Shown here: positions 46,196 to 56,308 of the stretch, in pieces
Numbering within the stretch: position 1 is the first letter of the stretch
Layout of the letters: every line of letters starts with the position of its first letter
NCBI RefSeq assembly: GCF_014243445.1
Contig: NZ_JACLQD010000001.1
Coordinates: 372,001 to 436,000, forward strand
Source of the DNA: Paragemmobacter straminiformis
GTDB lineage: Bacteria > Pseudomonadota > Alphaproteobacteria > Rhodobacterales > Rhodobacteraceae
DNA length: 64,000 nucleotides
Reading direction: 5' to 3'
Position numbers and translations under genes: made by a program
Notes under the pieces: generated by a model
What the model was told of the DNA's origin: nothing
Database searches by the model: none
What the model saw: the letters and a program-made list of their open reading frames with translations, nothing else

Positions 46196-46941
46196 CGGGC
46201 GGGCGGCTGACAGACATCTGTCGCCACCCGATCAAGGGACACGGACGCGAAGACCTCGCGTCCGTTCTCCTTTCTGCGGGCGCGTGCCTGCCGTGGGACC
46301 GGCACTGGGCCGTGGCGCACGAGGCGGCCAAGCTGGTTCCGGGCTGGAACCCTTGCGTCAACTTCGCCCGCGCGGCCAAGGCCCCGATGCTCATGGCGAT
46401 CACCTCTCGCCTTGACGAGGCGACAGGCACCGTCACGCTTCACCACCCCGACCGCGGCAGCCTGACCTTCCGCCCCGACGATGCCGCCGACCTGCCCCGC
46501 TTCCTTGACTGGGTCGCACCGCTGAACCCCGCGAACCGCGCCCAACCCGCACAGATCGTCACCGCAGGGCGCGGCATGACCGACAGCGACTTCCCCTCGG
46601 TCGCCATCCTCAACCGCGCCTCTCTGGCCGATCTCTCGGCCCGCATGGGGCATGACCTCTCCATCCACCGCTGGCGCGGCAACCTCTGGCTCGACGGGGC
46701 GCCCGCGTGGAGCGAATGGGACTGGATCGGCCGCAGCATCCGCATCGGCGGCGCCACGCTGACCATCCGCGAACGCATCACCCGCTGCTCGGCCACCACG
46801 GTCGAACCCGACACGGGCGTCAGCAACGCCGACACCCTTTCCGCGCTTGAATCCCACTTCGGCCATCAGGATTTCGGCCTTTACGCGACCGTCACCACGG
46901 GCGGCACCATCGCCGTCGGTGACGCATGGAGCCTGACATGA
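46192..46941 (+). CDS. MOSC domain-containing protein
   Basis: A 249-residue protein with a MOSC N-terminal barrel (LTDICRHPIKGHGRE) and a MOSC domain whose conserved cysteine lies in RITRCSATTVEP. Related to the C-terminal part of MoCo sulfurases and YcbX; likely handles sulfur or molybdenum cofactor chemistry. It sits between yidC and engB with ATGA overlaps on both sides, so it is tightly coupled to membrane and ribosome assembly genes. Confidence 0.9.
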   Translation: MTGGRLTDICRHPIKGHGREDLASVLLSAGACLPWDRHWAVAHEAAKLVPGWNPCVNFARAAKAPMLMAITSRLDEATGTVTLHHPDRGSLTFRPDDAADLPRFLDWVAPLNPANRAQPAQIVTAGRGMTDSDFPSVAILNRASLADLSARMGHDLSIHRWRGNLWLDGAPAWSEWDWIGRSIRIGGATLTIRERITRCSATTVEPDTGVSNADTLSALESHFGHQDFGLYATVTTGGTIAVGDAWSLT

Positions 46942-47603
46942 GCCTGCAATTCACCCTCGCCCCCGAACCCGAGCACGAGGCGCGGGAAAAAGGGCGCCTG
47001 CTCTTTGCCGGCCCCGTGACCTTTGTCAAAGGCGTGGTCGCCATGTCGGGCCTGCCCCCAGCCGACCGGATCGAGGTCTGCTTCGCGGGCCGCTCGAACG
47101 TGGGCAAATCCTCGCTCATCAACGCGCTGACGGGGCGCAAGACACTGGCCCGCGCGTCGAACACGCCGGGACGGACGCAAGAGATCAACTATTTCGCGCT
47201 GGGTGACGGGCGGGCGCAGCCCGAAAAATACCTCGTCGACCTGCCCGGCTACGGCTATGCCGAGGCTCCGGTGGCCATCGTCGCGAAATGGCAGGCGCTG
47301 CTCAAGCAATACCTCTCGGGCCGCCAGACCCTGCGCCGCGCCTTCGTGCTGGTCGACACGCGCCACGGCGTGAAATCGGTCGATGACGAGATCATGCAGC
47401 TTCTTGACCGTTCTGCCGTGGCCTTTCAGGTCGTGCTGACCAAGGCCGACAAGGTGAGCATGGCCGAACGCCTCGCCACCATCGAACAGGTCAAGGGCGC
47501 GCTGGCCAAGCACCCCGCCGCCTACCCCGAGCTTGTGGTGACAAGTTCGGAAAAAGGCGACGGGATCGAGACGCTACGTGCGATCGTGGCGGGCTTGGAG
47601 TGA
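46938..47603 (+). CDS. engB: Ribosome biogenesis GTPase EngB (YihA/YsxC)
   Basis: A 221-residue small GTPase with G1 GRSNVGKSSL (51-60), G3 DLPGYGYA and G4 TKADK. It is needed for late 50S assembly. ATG 46938 overlaps the MOSC stop; an upstream in-frame ATG at 46926 is less likely. A large inverted repeat follows four bases after its stop. Confidence 0.95.
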   Translation: MSLQFTLAPEPEHEAREKGRLLFAGPVTFVKGVVAMSGLPPADRIEVCFAGRSNVGKSSLINALTGRKTLARASNTPGRTQEINYFALGDGRAQPEKYLVDLPGYGYAEAPVAIVAKWQALLKQYLSGRQTLRRAFVLVDTRHGVKSVDDEIMQLLDRSAVAFQVVLTKADKVSMAERLATIEQVKGALAKHPAAYPELVVTSSEKGDGIETLRAIVAGLE

Positions 47604-47927
47604 GGGCGTAGGGTGCGCACTCGCTGCGCACCACGTCCCGTCGCCCAAAGGTGCGCAGCAAGTGCGCACCCTACGGCTGGCTGATTGCGGCCGTAAGCCA
47701 TTTCGGCATGGCGCGTGAACGCCGCGCTATTCTGGCCGCGCGGGAAAAGTTGGCGGGCCGACCAGAGGCCACCGGAACACTGGTTTCCGGCACGGCTCGC
47801 CCGGCCAAAGCGATGGCTGGAACCATGCTAGCCCAGACCCCAAAACGCGGCTCATCCCGTTACGGTCAAGTCGCGGCCAAACACTATGCAAAACGGGTCG
47901 CCGTAGACGAGTCGTGACCCTTTCGGG
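47604..47927. other. Intergenic region with inverted repeat and an unassigned frame
   Basis: After a 69-bp inverted repeat (47607-47675), an open plus-strand frame continues to 47917; from ATG 47708 it would give 69 residues (opening MARERRAILAAREKLAG). I do not recognise it. Codon use departs from neighbours (CTA, ATT, AAA and TCA codons), and the GC content looks lower. It could be an orphan gene or decayed insert. A CGTGACCC/GGGTCACG hairpin (47913-47932) covers the lepA stop. Confidence 0.4.
47607..47675. repeat. REP-like inverted repeat after engB
   Basis: Two 26-nt arms (47607-47632 and 47650-47675) are inverted copies with one mismatch, 17 bp apart. Each arm contains GTGCGCA, five bases, TGCGCAC, so cruciform or nested hairpins are possible. 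The module also occurs before rpsP (7352-7368). It resembles REP/BIME elements and may end or stabilise the yidC-MOSC-engB message. Confidence 0.8.
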
Positions 47928-49727
47928 TCACGAATCCATCTTCAACGCCGAGATGAACGCCTCTTGCGGGATCTCCACCTTGCCGAACTGGCGCATGCGC
48001 TTCTTGCCGGCCTTCTGCTTGTCCAAGAGCTTGCGTTTGCGCGTGGCGTCGCCGCCGTAGCACTTGGCCGTCACGTCCTTGCGCATGGCGCTCAGCGTCT
48101 CGCGGGCGATCACGCGGCCGCCGATGGCCGCCTGGATCGGAATCTTGAACATGTGGCGCGGGATCAGCTCTTTCAGCTTTTCCACCATCGCCCGCCCCCG
48201 CGTCTCGGCGCGGTCGCGGTGGACCATCATCGACAGCGCGTCGACCGGCTCCTCGTTCACAAGGATCGACATCTTCACAAGGAAATCCTCGCGGTATTCG
48301 CTGATCTGGTAGTCGAAGCTGGCGTAACCCTTGCTGACCGATTTCAGGCGGTCGTAAAAGTCGAACACCACCTCGGCCAGCGGCAGGTCATAGACCACCA
48401 TCGCGCGGTTGCCCGCATAGCTCAGATCAAGCTGGATGCCGCGACGGTCCTGACACAGCTTCAGGATATCGCCAAGGTATTCGTCCGGCACCATGATGGT
48501 GGCCTTGATGCGCGGCTCGGTGATGTGGTCGATATAGGTCAGATCGGGCATGTCGGCGGGGTTGTGCAGGTCGCGCACCTCGCCATCCTTCATATGCAGC
48601 TTGAACACGACCGAAGGCGCGGTGGTGATCAGGTCGAGGTCATATTCCCGCTCCAGACGGTCGCGGATCACCTCGAGGTGCAGAAGACCAAGGAACCCGC
48701 AGCGGAAACCGAAGCCAAGCGCGGCGCTGGTCTCCATTTCCGAACTGAACGAGGCGTCGTTCAGCGACAGCTTCTCGATGGCATCGCGCAGCGGCTCGAA
48801 ATCCGCCGCATCGACGGGGAACAGGCCGCAGAACACCACGGGCTGCGCGGGCTTGAACCCCGGCAGCGGTTCCTCGCAGCCCTTGCGCTCATGCGTGATC
48901 GTGTCGCCGACCCGCGTGTCGCGCACCTGCTTGATCGAGGCGGTGAAAATCCCGATCTCGCCCGGCCCAAGCTCGGCGATATCGACCATCTGCGGCTTCA
49001 GCACGGCCAGCTTGTCGATGCCGTAGACGGCATTGGTCTGCATCATGCGCACGCGGTCGCCCTTGCGGACCACCCCGTCCATCACGCGGATCATCACGAC
49101 CACGCCCAGATAGGCGTCATACCAGCTGTCCACCAGCATCGCCTTGAGCGGCGCGTCGGCGTCGCCCTTGGGCGCAGGCAACCGCGTGACGATGGCCTCC
49201 AGCACATCGGGAATGCCAAGACCCGACTTTGCCGAAATGGCGATGGCGTCCGACGCGTCCAGCCCGATCACGTCTTCGATGTTCTGCTTCACCCGCTCCG
49301 GCTCGGCCGCCGGCAGGTCGATCTTGTTCAGCACCGGCACGATCTCGTGCCCCGCGTCCAGCGCCTGGTAGACGTTGGCCAGCGTCTGCGCCTCGACACC
49401 CTGCGACGCATCGACAACCAGAAGCGAGCCTTCCACCGCGCGCATCGACCGGCTCACCTCATAGGCAAAGTCGACGTGGCCGGGGGTGTCGATCAGGTTC
49501 AGGATATAGGTCTTGCCATCCTTGGCCGGATATTCGATCCGCACCGTGTTGGCCTTGATCGTGATACCCCGCTCGCGCTCGATATCCATGCTGTCCAGCA
49601 TCTGCGCCTTCATGTCGCGCGCGGCGACCGTGCCCGTCATCTGGATCAGACGGTCGGCAAGTGTGGATTTCCCGTGGTCGATATGGGCCACGATCGCGAA
49701 ATTGCGGATGAGATCAAGCTGGGTCAT
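47928..49727 (-). CDS. lepA: Elongation factor 4 (LepA)
   Basis: A 599-residue translational GTPase, close in length to E. coli LepA. G1 is AHIDHGKST (14-22), G3 DTPGHVDF, G4 NKID, and the LepA-specific C-terminal domain ends in [18 protein letters not shown]. It aids 30S assembly or back-translocation. A TATATG box lies ten bases before the ATG and may be its -10 element. Confidence 0.97.
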   Translation of the reverse strand: MTQLDLIRNFAIVAHIDHGKSTLADRLIQMTGTVAARDMKAQMLDSMDIERERGITIKANTVRIEYPAKDGKTYILNLIDTPGHVDFAYEVSRSMRAVEGSLLVVDASQGVEAQTLANVYQALDAGHEIVPVLNKIDLPAAEPERVKQNIEDVIGLDASDAIAISAKSGLGIPDVLEAIVTRLPAPKGDADAPLKAMLVDSWYDAYLGVVVMIRVMDGVVRKGDRVRMMQTNAVYGIDKLAVLKPQMVDIAELGPGEIGIFTASIKQVRDTRVGDTITHERKGCEEPLPGFKPAQPVVFCGLFPVDAADFEPLRDAIEKLSLNDASFSSEMETSAALGFGFRCGFLGLLHLEVIRDRLEREYDLDLITTAPSVVFKLHMKDGEVRDLHNPADMPDLTYIDHITEPRIKATIMVPDEYLGDILKLCQDRRGIQLDLSYAGNRAMVVYDLPLAEVVFDFYDRLKSVSKGYASFDYQISEYREDFLVKMSILVNEEPVDALSMMVHRDRAETRGRAMVEKLKELIPRHMFKIPIQAAIGGRVIARETLSAMRKDVTAKCYGGDATRKRKLLDKQKAGKKRMRQFGKVEIPQEAFISALKMDS

Positions 49728-49834
49728 GGCGCGGCATATAGCCTGTAACCCAAGGGTCGGGAAGGGGTAGCAATGCGCCCGCGCCGCGCTGGTGCCCGAA
49801 ATCCCTGCCAGCGGCAGGCAAAGCCCGCGCCTTG

Positions 49835-49866
49835 CCCTTCACGCTTGCCCAAATACTCTCGGGGGG
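49835..49866 (-). repeat. Dispersed intergenic repeat copy
   Basis: CCCTTCACGC, TTGCCCAAATACTC, TCGGGGGG in inverted orientation. Unlike most copies it lies between divergent genes, so it cannot serve there as an end-of-gene terminator. Confidence 0.75.
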
Positions 49867-50013
49867 CGGCGCGGCCCGCCGCGCCCGGGGGGCAGACAGC
49901 CCCCCGCCACTCCCGATCCGGCACGAAACGGGGGCACATCTGGTAGCCCGCCCCGCCGCGACCACCAAGACCTGCGCCACCTGCGCGGATTGTCGCGCAA
50001 AGCACGGGGGTCA

Positions 50014-50042
50014 TTGAAAAAACCACTTCGAATCAGCATAAT
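50014..50042 (+). promoter_or_regulatory. Sigma-70-like promoter of the small secreted protein gene
   Basis: TTGAAA (50014-50019), 17-bp spacer, CATAAT (50037-50042), 60 bp before the start codon. Nearly consensus, suggesting substantial constitutive expression. Confidence 0.75.
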
Positions 50043-50102
50043 CGGCGCACAAAAATGACCGTGGGCGGCCGATCACCCCGCATCCGGCAAGAGGCAGAAC
50101 AG

Positions 50103-50417
50103 ATGACCAGACATACCCTCTGCGCGGCGCTTGCCGTGCTGGCACTTCCTTTCATGGCCGCCGCCGCGGCCGCCGGCCCGATCGAGCGCGCCTGCCTGTC
50201 GTCGGGGCGCGATGCGGCGAACCGCTCGGTCTGCTCCTGCATCCAGCAAGTCGCCGACATGACGCTGCGCGGCGCCGACCAGCGCAAGGCGGCGGTGTTC
50301 TTCCGCAACCCCGACAAGGCGCAAGACACCTTCATGTCGAAGCGCGACGCCGACGATGCCTTCTGGGAACGCTACAAGAACTTCGGCGACACCGCCGAGG
50401 CCTATTGCGCAGGCTAG
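50103..50417 (+). CDS. Small secreted four-cysteine protein
   Basis: A 104-residue protein with a signal peptide (hydrophobic run about 6-24, Ala-rich, cleavage likely before GPIERAC). The mature part has four cysteines, C31, C44, C46 and C102, which could form two disulfides, and a polar helical middle. I recall similar small proteins across Rhodobacteraceae, sometimes labelled arginine transporter without evidence; no function is known. It has its own promoter and terminator, so it is a single-gene unit. Confidence 0.8.
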   Translation: MTRHTLCAALAVLALPFMAAAAAAGPIERACLSSGRDAANRSVCSCIQQVADMTLRGADQRKAAVFFRNPDKAQDTFMSKRDADDAFWERYKNFGDTAEAYCAG

Positions 50418-50443
50418 CAAACCGCCACGAAGCCCGCAGATGA

Positions 50444-50469
50444 AAACGGCGCCCCGCAGGGCGCCGTTT
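50444..50469. terminator. Bidirectional terminator
   Basis: AAACGGCGCCC (50444-50454), CGCA loop, GGGCGCCGTTT (50459-50469): a perfect 11-pair stem with A/T ends on both sides. It lies between the secreted protein gene and the convergent copper chaperone gene. Confidence 0.85.
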
Positions 50470-50515
50470 CGCATTCCGCAAGATCGCGCGGTGCGTCAGG
50501 CGGCACGGAGGGCGG

Positions 50516-51016
50516 TCAGTCCGACGCGCCCTTCTTGGTCATATGGCCGGAATGCTCGGTCATATCCATCTCGCCCGCCTTGCGACCGTTGTCGACGACG
50601 ACCGGAAGCGTCAACTCGGCACCATCGGCGAATTCAAGCACCAGATCGAACTGGTCGCCATCCGCCAGCGCCCGTTTCAGGCCCATCAGCATGACATGGT
50701 CGCCCCCACGGGCGAATTCATGCATCTCGCCCGAAGGCAGGGCAACACCGCCTTCGATCTTGCCCATGACCATCACGCCATCGGCGCCTTCGGTATGGCT
50801 GTGCAGCTCGGCCTTGTCGGCAATGTCGGTATGGGCCCCGACAATGGTGCGATCCACATCCGTGTTGTTGTGGATCATGAAGAAAACCGCGCCCGAGCCA
50901 TTGCCGATACGGGCATAGGCATCATGGACATGCATCTCTTCGGGGTGGGTTTGCGCCGTCGCCGCAAGGGGAAGAACCGCCAGTGCGGCGGCGGCGATCA
51001 GGGAACGGAAGCTCAT
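50516..51016 (-). CDS. Periplasmic copper chaperone PCu(A)C
   Basis: A 166-residue protein with signal peptide (cleavage near ATAQ-THPEE) and a PCuAC domain. The copper(I) ligands are in the family pattern: HVHDAYARIG at the start, AELHSHT, and GGDHVMLMGLK later. It delivers copper to the CuA or CuB site of cytochrome oxidases. A C-terminal His/Met tail (MTEHSGHM) could add a metal site. Cotranscribed with a DUF2946 gene 38 bp upstream. Confidence 0.9.
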   Translation of the reverse strand: MSFRSLIAAAALAVLPLAATAQTHPEEMHVHDAYARIGNGSGAVFFMIHNNTDVDRTIVGAHTDIADKAELHSHTEGADGVMVMGKIEGGVALPSGEMHEFARGGDHVMLMGLKRALADGDQFDLVLEFADGAELTLPVVVDNGRKAGEMDMTEHSGHMTKKGASD

Positions 51017-51054
51017 GTCTTTGGTCCTTTGTGGAATGTTTCGCGGTGACGGGA

Positions 51055-51396
51055 TCACAGCGAAACAGGCGGACCACGCGCCGAGGGCACCGGCGCCCCC
51101 GCCCCCGCATCCGGCAGGGGCATGGCGCAGACCTGCGGCTCCGACCGCGTGACGGGCCGCTGAACCTGCGGTGCCACTCCGGCCACGATGCCGGCGCTTG
51201 CCGCGGTGCAGACGGGGCAATGATGCGGCCGGGAAATCGGCGCGCCCGTGGCGTCAAGCGTGATCTCGGCCGTGCCGGACCCCGCGCAAACGACCAGTTC
51301 GGTCGCCCCCGCCATCTGCGACCGCGCAACGGCCGCCGTGACCGACGTCAGCGACAGAAGGACGGCAAGGAAAAGGGAAACGAAGGCCCGCAGCAT
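51055..51396 (-). CDS. DUF2946-type small secreted protein
   Basis: A 113-residue protein with an N-terminal hydrophobic signal or anchor (about 5-24) and an HHCPVC motif that could bind metal. It resembles DUF2946 proteins, often found next to copper genes. It precedes the PCuAC chaperone, supporting a role in periplasmic copper handling; this is inference from context. Confidence 0.7.
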   Translation of the reverse strand: MLRAFVSLFLAVLLSLTSVTAAVARSQMAGATELVVCAGSGTAEITLDATGAPISRPHHCPVCTAASAGIVAGVAPQVQRPVTRSEPQVCAMPLPDAGAGAPVPSARGPPVSL

Positions 51397-51458
51397 GATG
51401 CATCCGGCCTAGCGGATCGGAACCGAAAGCGAAAGAGGACAGATGCGCGCAAGCGAAA

Positions 51459-51488
51459 GGCCCCGCCACGGATGCACCGGACGGGGCC
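51459..51488 (-). terminator. Terminator of rpmB
   Basis: Minus strand GGCCCCG (51488-51482), inner CCGG/CCGTGG-like pairing, CGGGGCC (51465-51459), then TTTCG. It lies about 20 bp after the rpmB stop. Confidence 0.65.
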
Positions 51489-51510
51489 AGATTTCATGCC
51501 ACAAGGCAGA

Positions 51511-51798
51511 TCAGGCGGTGGCCTGAACCTTGGCAATCTCTTTCTTGATCGCACGGGCGCGGTCCGACAGCTCGTCGTCCTTCGCCTTGGCGAGGAACGC
51601 ATCCAGCCCGCCACGGTGATCGACCGTCCGCAGACCGGCGGCCGAAACGCGCAGCTTGAACGACTGGCCAAGCGCATCCGAGATGAGCGTGACATCGTTC
51701 AGGTTCGGCAAGAAGCGCCGACGCGATTTGTTGTTGGCGTGGCTGACCGTGTTACCGGACATCGGGCCCTTGCCCGTCAGTTCGCAGACGCGCGACAT
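51511..51798 (-). CDS. rpmB: 50S ribosomal protein L28
   Basis: A 95-residue L28 with [20 protein letters not shown] and the [12 protein letters not shown] segment. It lacks the CxxC pairs of zinc-binding L28. Single-gene unit with its own promoter (51870-51898) and terminator. Confidence 0.97.
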   Translation of the reverse strand: MSRVCELTGKGPMSGNTVSHANNKSRRRFLPNLNDVTLISDALGQSFKLRVSAAGLRTVDHRGGLDAFLAKAKDDELSDRARAIKKEIAKVQATA

Positions 51799-51869
51799 CG
51801 TCGTGATCCTTCGTGTGTAAACGGGACAGCCCCCCGAGTCTCCCCGAGGCGTCCGAATTCGATTGGGGG

Positions 51870-51898
51870 CTAGTAAGGCGAAAGCCGGGGGACGTCAA
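51870..51898 (-). promoter_or_regulatory. Promoter of rpmB
   Basis: Minus strand TTGACG (51898-51893), 17-bp spacer, TACTAG (51875-51870), about 70 bp before the rpmB start. Confidence 0.7.
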
Positions 51899-51928
51899 GC
51901 GATCAAGCCGCAGGGCCGGCAGGCAGTG

Positions 51929-51986
51929 CGGGATTTTTCGCAGAAAAATCGTGGCCCCGACAGCGATTTTTCTGCGAAAAATCCCG
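51929..51986. terminator. Large nested inverted repeat after meaB
   Basis: Perfect 23-nt arms (51929-51951, 51964-51986) separated by 12 bp. Each arm itself contains GATTTTT, CGCAG or its reverse complement, AAAAATC, so it can fold as one long stem or two short ones. It lies about 100 bp after the meaB stop and upstream of the rpmB promoter. Related to hairpins at 24741 and 42554. Confidence 0.75.
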
Positions 51987-52087
51987 ACAGCCCCCCGATG
52001 GCCCGCTTTGCACCGCGCGGGCACGGGGGGCCGCCCCCCCAGCGGCTTGCAGCGATTCCCCCCGCGATGTTTCGCGCCGCAAAACGC

Positions 52088-53086
52088 CTAAGCCAGACTT
52101 GCCAGCATTTCGGCCGCAGCAGCTTCGGGCGTCAGGCTGCCCGCGACGACCATTGCCCCAAGGGCGTCAAGCCTGTCCCGGGCCGAACCGTGGTGCAGCG
52201 CGGCAAGCAGCCCCTGACGCACCTCCTCCTCGAACCAGTGGCGCGCCTGTCCGGCGCGGCGACTGTCCCAATGCCCCGTCTCGCGCCGCCATGCGGCAAG
52301 GCTTTGCATCTCGGCCCAGGCGGCCCCGAGACCCGCGCCCGTCGTGGCCGAGACGCACAGCGCCTTGGGAAAGCCCTGCGGGTCTTGCGGGCGGCGGCGC
52401 AGCAATTGCAGCGCCCCCGCGTAATCGGCCATCGTACGCCGCGCGGCGGGTTCCAGCCCGCCATCGGCCTTGTTCACAAGGATGATGTCGGCCATCTCCA
52501 TGATCCCGCGCTTGACGCCCTGCAACTCGTCCCCCCCCGCAGGGGCCAGAAGCAGGATGAACAGATCGCACAATTCCGCCACCACGGTTTCCGACTGCCC
52601 GACCCCGACGGTCTCGATCAGCACCACGTCGAATCCCGCCGCCTCGCACAGCGCCACGGCCTCGCGGGTGCGCCGCGCCACGCCGCCCATCTGCGCCTGG
52701 CTGGGCGAGGGGCGGATGAACGCGCGCGGATCGCGGCTGAGTTGCTCCATCCGTGTCTTGTCGCCAAGGATCGACCCGCCCGACCGCGCCGAGGACGGAT
52801 CGACCGCCAGAACCGCCACGCGCAGGCCCTGCGCCGTCAGCATCAGCCCGAAACTTTCGATGAAGGTGGATTTGCCGACCCCCGGCGTGCCCGAAAGCCC
52901 GATCCGCAGCGCCTGCCGCCCCGCCGCGTCGCTGCCCGGCCCGCGCAGGCGGCCCAAAAGCGCAAGCGCCGCCTGCCGGTGATCGGCCCGCCCGCTTTCG
53001 ACCAGCGTGATCGCCCGTGCAAGCGCCCTGCGGTCGCCTGCGGCAACCCCTGCGGCCAGATCGGCGCCTTCCGTCCTGTCGGCCAT
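52088..53086 (-). CDS. meaB: Methylmalonyl-CoA mutase-associated GTPase MeaB
   Basis: A 332-residue G3E GTPase with G1 GTPGVGKS (66-73), VDPSSARSGGSILGDKTRM, ETVGVGQSE and NKAD. MeaB guards and reloads the B12-dependent methylmalonyl-CoA mutase; here the mutase gene is elsewhere. I chose ATG 53086 (MADRTEG) since the longer frame upstream overlaps the DUF1127 gene in another frame. Ethylmalonyl-CoA pathway use is possible in this family of organisms. Confidence 0.93.
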   Translation of the reverse strand: MADRTEGADLAAGVAAGDRRALARAITLVESGRADHRQAALALLGRLRGPGSDAAGRQALRIGLSGTPGVGKSTFIESFGLMLTAQGLRVAVLAVDPSSARSGGSILGDKTRMEQLSRDPRAFIRPSPSQAQMGGVARRTREAVALCEAAGFDVVLIETVGVGQSETVVAELCDLFILLLAPAGGDELQGVKRGIMEMADIILVNKADGGLEPAARRTMADYAGALQLLRRRPQDPQGFPKALCVSATTGAGLGAAWAEMQSLAAWRRETGHWDSRRAGQARHWFEEEVRQGLLAALHHGSARDRLDALGAMVVAGSLTPEAAAAEMLASLA

Positions 53087-53189
53087 TCCCCCTCCAAGCG
53101 GGCGGCCCTGTGCGGCCCCCGAAGGACCGCGCGCCCGTTCACAGGGTTGTGCCACCGCGCCGCGACATATTCCAGTGGGCGCGTCTGCG

Positions 53190-53405
53190 TCAGACCAGAC
53201 GCGTCTTGCCGTCCTCGTCGCGTTGCAGGCCGATATCCGACAGCAGATGCGGCGACAGCCCGTCAAGCCGTTCCACGGCCATATGCAGATGCCGCGCCTC
53301 GTCGCGGTCCTGCCTCCAGCGGGCAAGCTGGGCCAAGGACGGCAGCCGCAGCTGCGGCATGGAGACTTCGAGGCCGAATTTGCCCTGAACACCGATGAAC
53401 GCCAT
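53190..53405 (-). CDS. DUF1127 (YjiS-like) small protein
   Basis: A 71-residue protein with a C-terminal DUF1127 motif (ERLDGLSPHLLSDIGLQRDE). Short DUF1127 proteins are linked to RNA turnover and phosphate or stress responses in alphaproteobacteria. ATG 53405 chosen (MAFIGVQGKFG); the upstream frame continues through the 15-bp repeat but lacks family similarity. A GCGTCTG/CAGACGC dyad overlaps the stop. Confidence 0.8.
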   Translation of the reverse strand: MAFIGVQGKFGLEVSMPQLRLPSLAQLARWRQDRDEARHLHMAVERLDGLSPHLLSDIGLQRDEDGKTRLV

Positions 53406-53719
53406 GACACCCTCCCTGCTTGCAGCCCGCGACGGGGCCGATGCCTGACCTTGCGTCACCGCCCCGGATCGCGCTGTTCCTTGGGGCACAGGGCCGTAAA
53501 GGTTTCTTACCCGGGCAGGCATCTCGCAGGCGTGCCAAGGGCGGGCGTGCCACAGGCGGGCTTGCAAGGGGCAGGCGTGTAACGGGCGGACATGTCAGGC
53601 GCGGGCACATCAAGTGCAGGCGTCACGCGGGCAGGCGCGCCAAGGGCGGGCGTGACACGGGCGGGCGTTTTGGCTGCGGCCACGGTTCCCTCTGCCCGCA
53701 AGCGCGGCGATAAGGGGGC
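53406..53719. other. Divergent intergenic region with minisatellite
   Basis: A 314-bp stretch between the DUF1127 gene and hrpB. More than half is an 11-unit 15-bp repeat (53512-53676). No convincing promoter boxes or genes are seen; the 15-bp period keeps all frames open, which explains the overlapping spurious frames here. Confidence 0.6.
53512..53676. repeat. 15-bp minisatellite, about eleven degenerate units
   Basis: Units of the type CGGGCGTGCCAAGGG or CAGGCGTGCCAAGGG repeat at exact 15-bp spacing from 53512 to 53676, diverging mainly in positions 6-13. On the minus strand each unit would encode a pentapeptide such as TPALG or TPARV. The array lies directly before hrpB, and unit number may vary between strains. 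Confidence 0.85.
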
Positions 53720-56152
<2,433 letters not shown>

Positions 56153-56308
56153 GGCACAGGCGGCGCGCGCCCATCCCCTCCCGCGCCCGCTCCCGCGCCA
56201 AACCAACCGAAACGCGCTGAAACATCCTGTCAGCGCCGCCCCCCTTTTCCGGAACCGTTTTCAGCCTTAGACACAGCCCGTTCGCAAAAGACGACAAGGG
56301 GCAGGCAG

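Larger units (their letters stand above)
49728..50102. other. Divergent intergenic region lepA / small secreted protein
   Basis: A 375-bp stretch with a copy of the dispersed repeat (about 49835-49866), GC-rich hairpins just after it (49866-49905), and the promoter for the small secreted protein gene (50014-50042). Overlapping frames here are short and without recognisable content. Confidence 0.5.

Noticed and set aside
47651-47917. 88-codon protein starting inside the inverted repeat
   Set aside because: The start lies in the REP-like repeat arm, so at least that start is not credible; kept only as an unassigned frame from 47708.
53512-53676. CRISPR or protein repeat gene
   Set aside because: Units are contiguous, 15 bp and degenerate; the open frames follow from the multiple-of-three period, and no start signal supports a gene.
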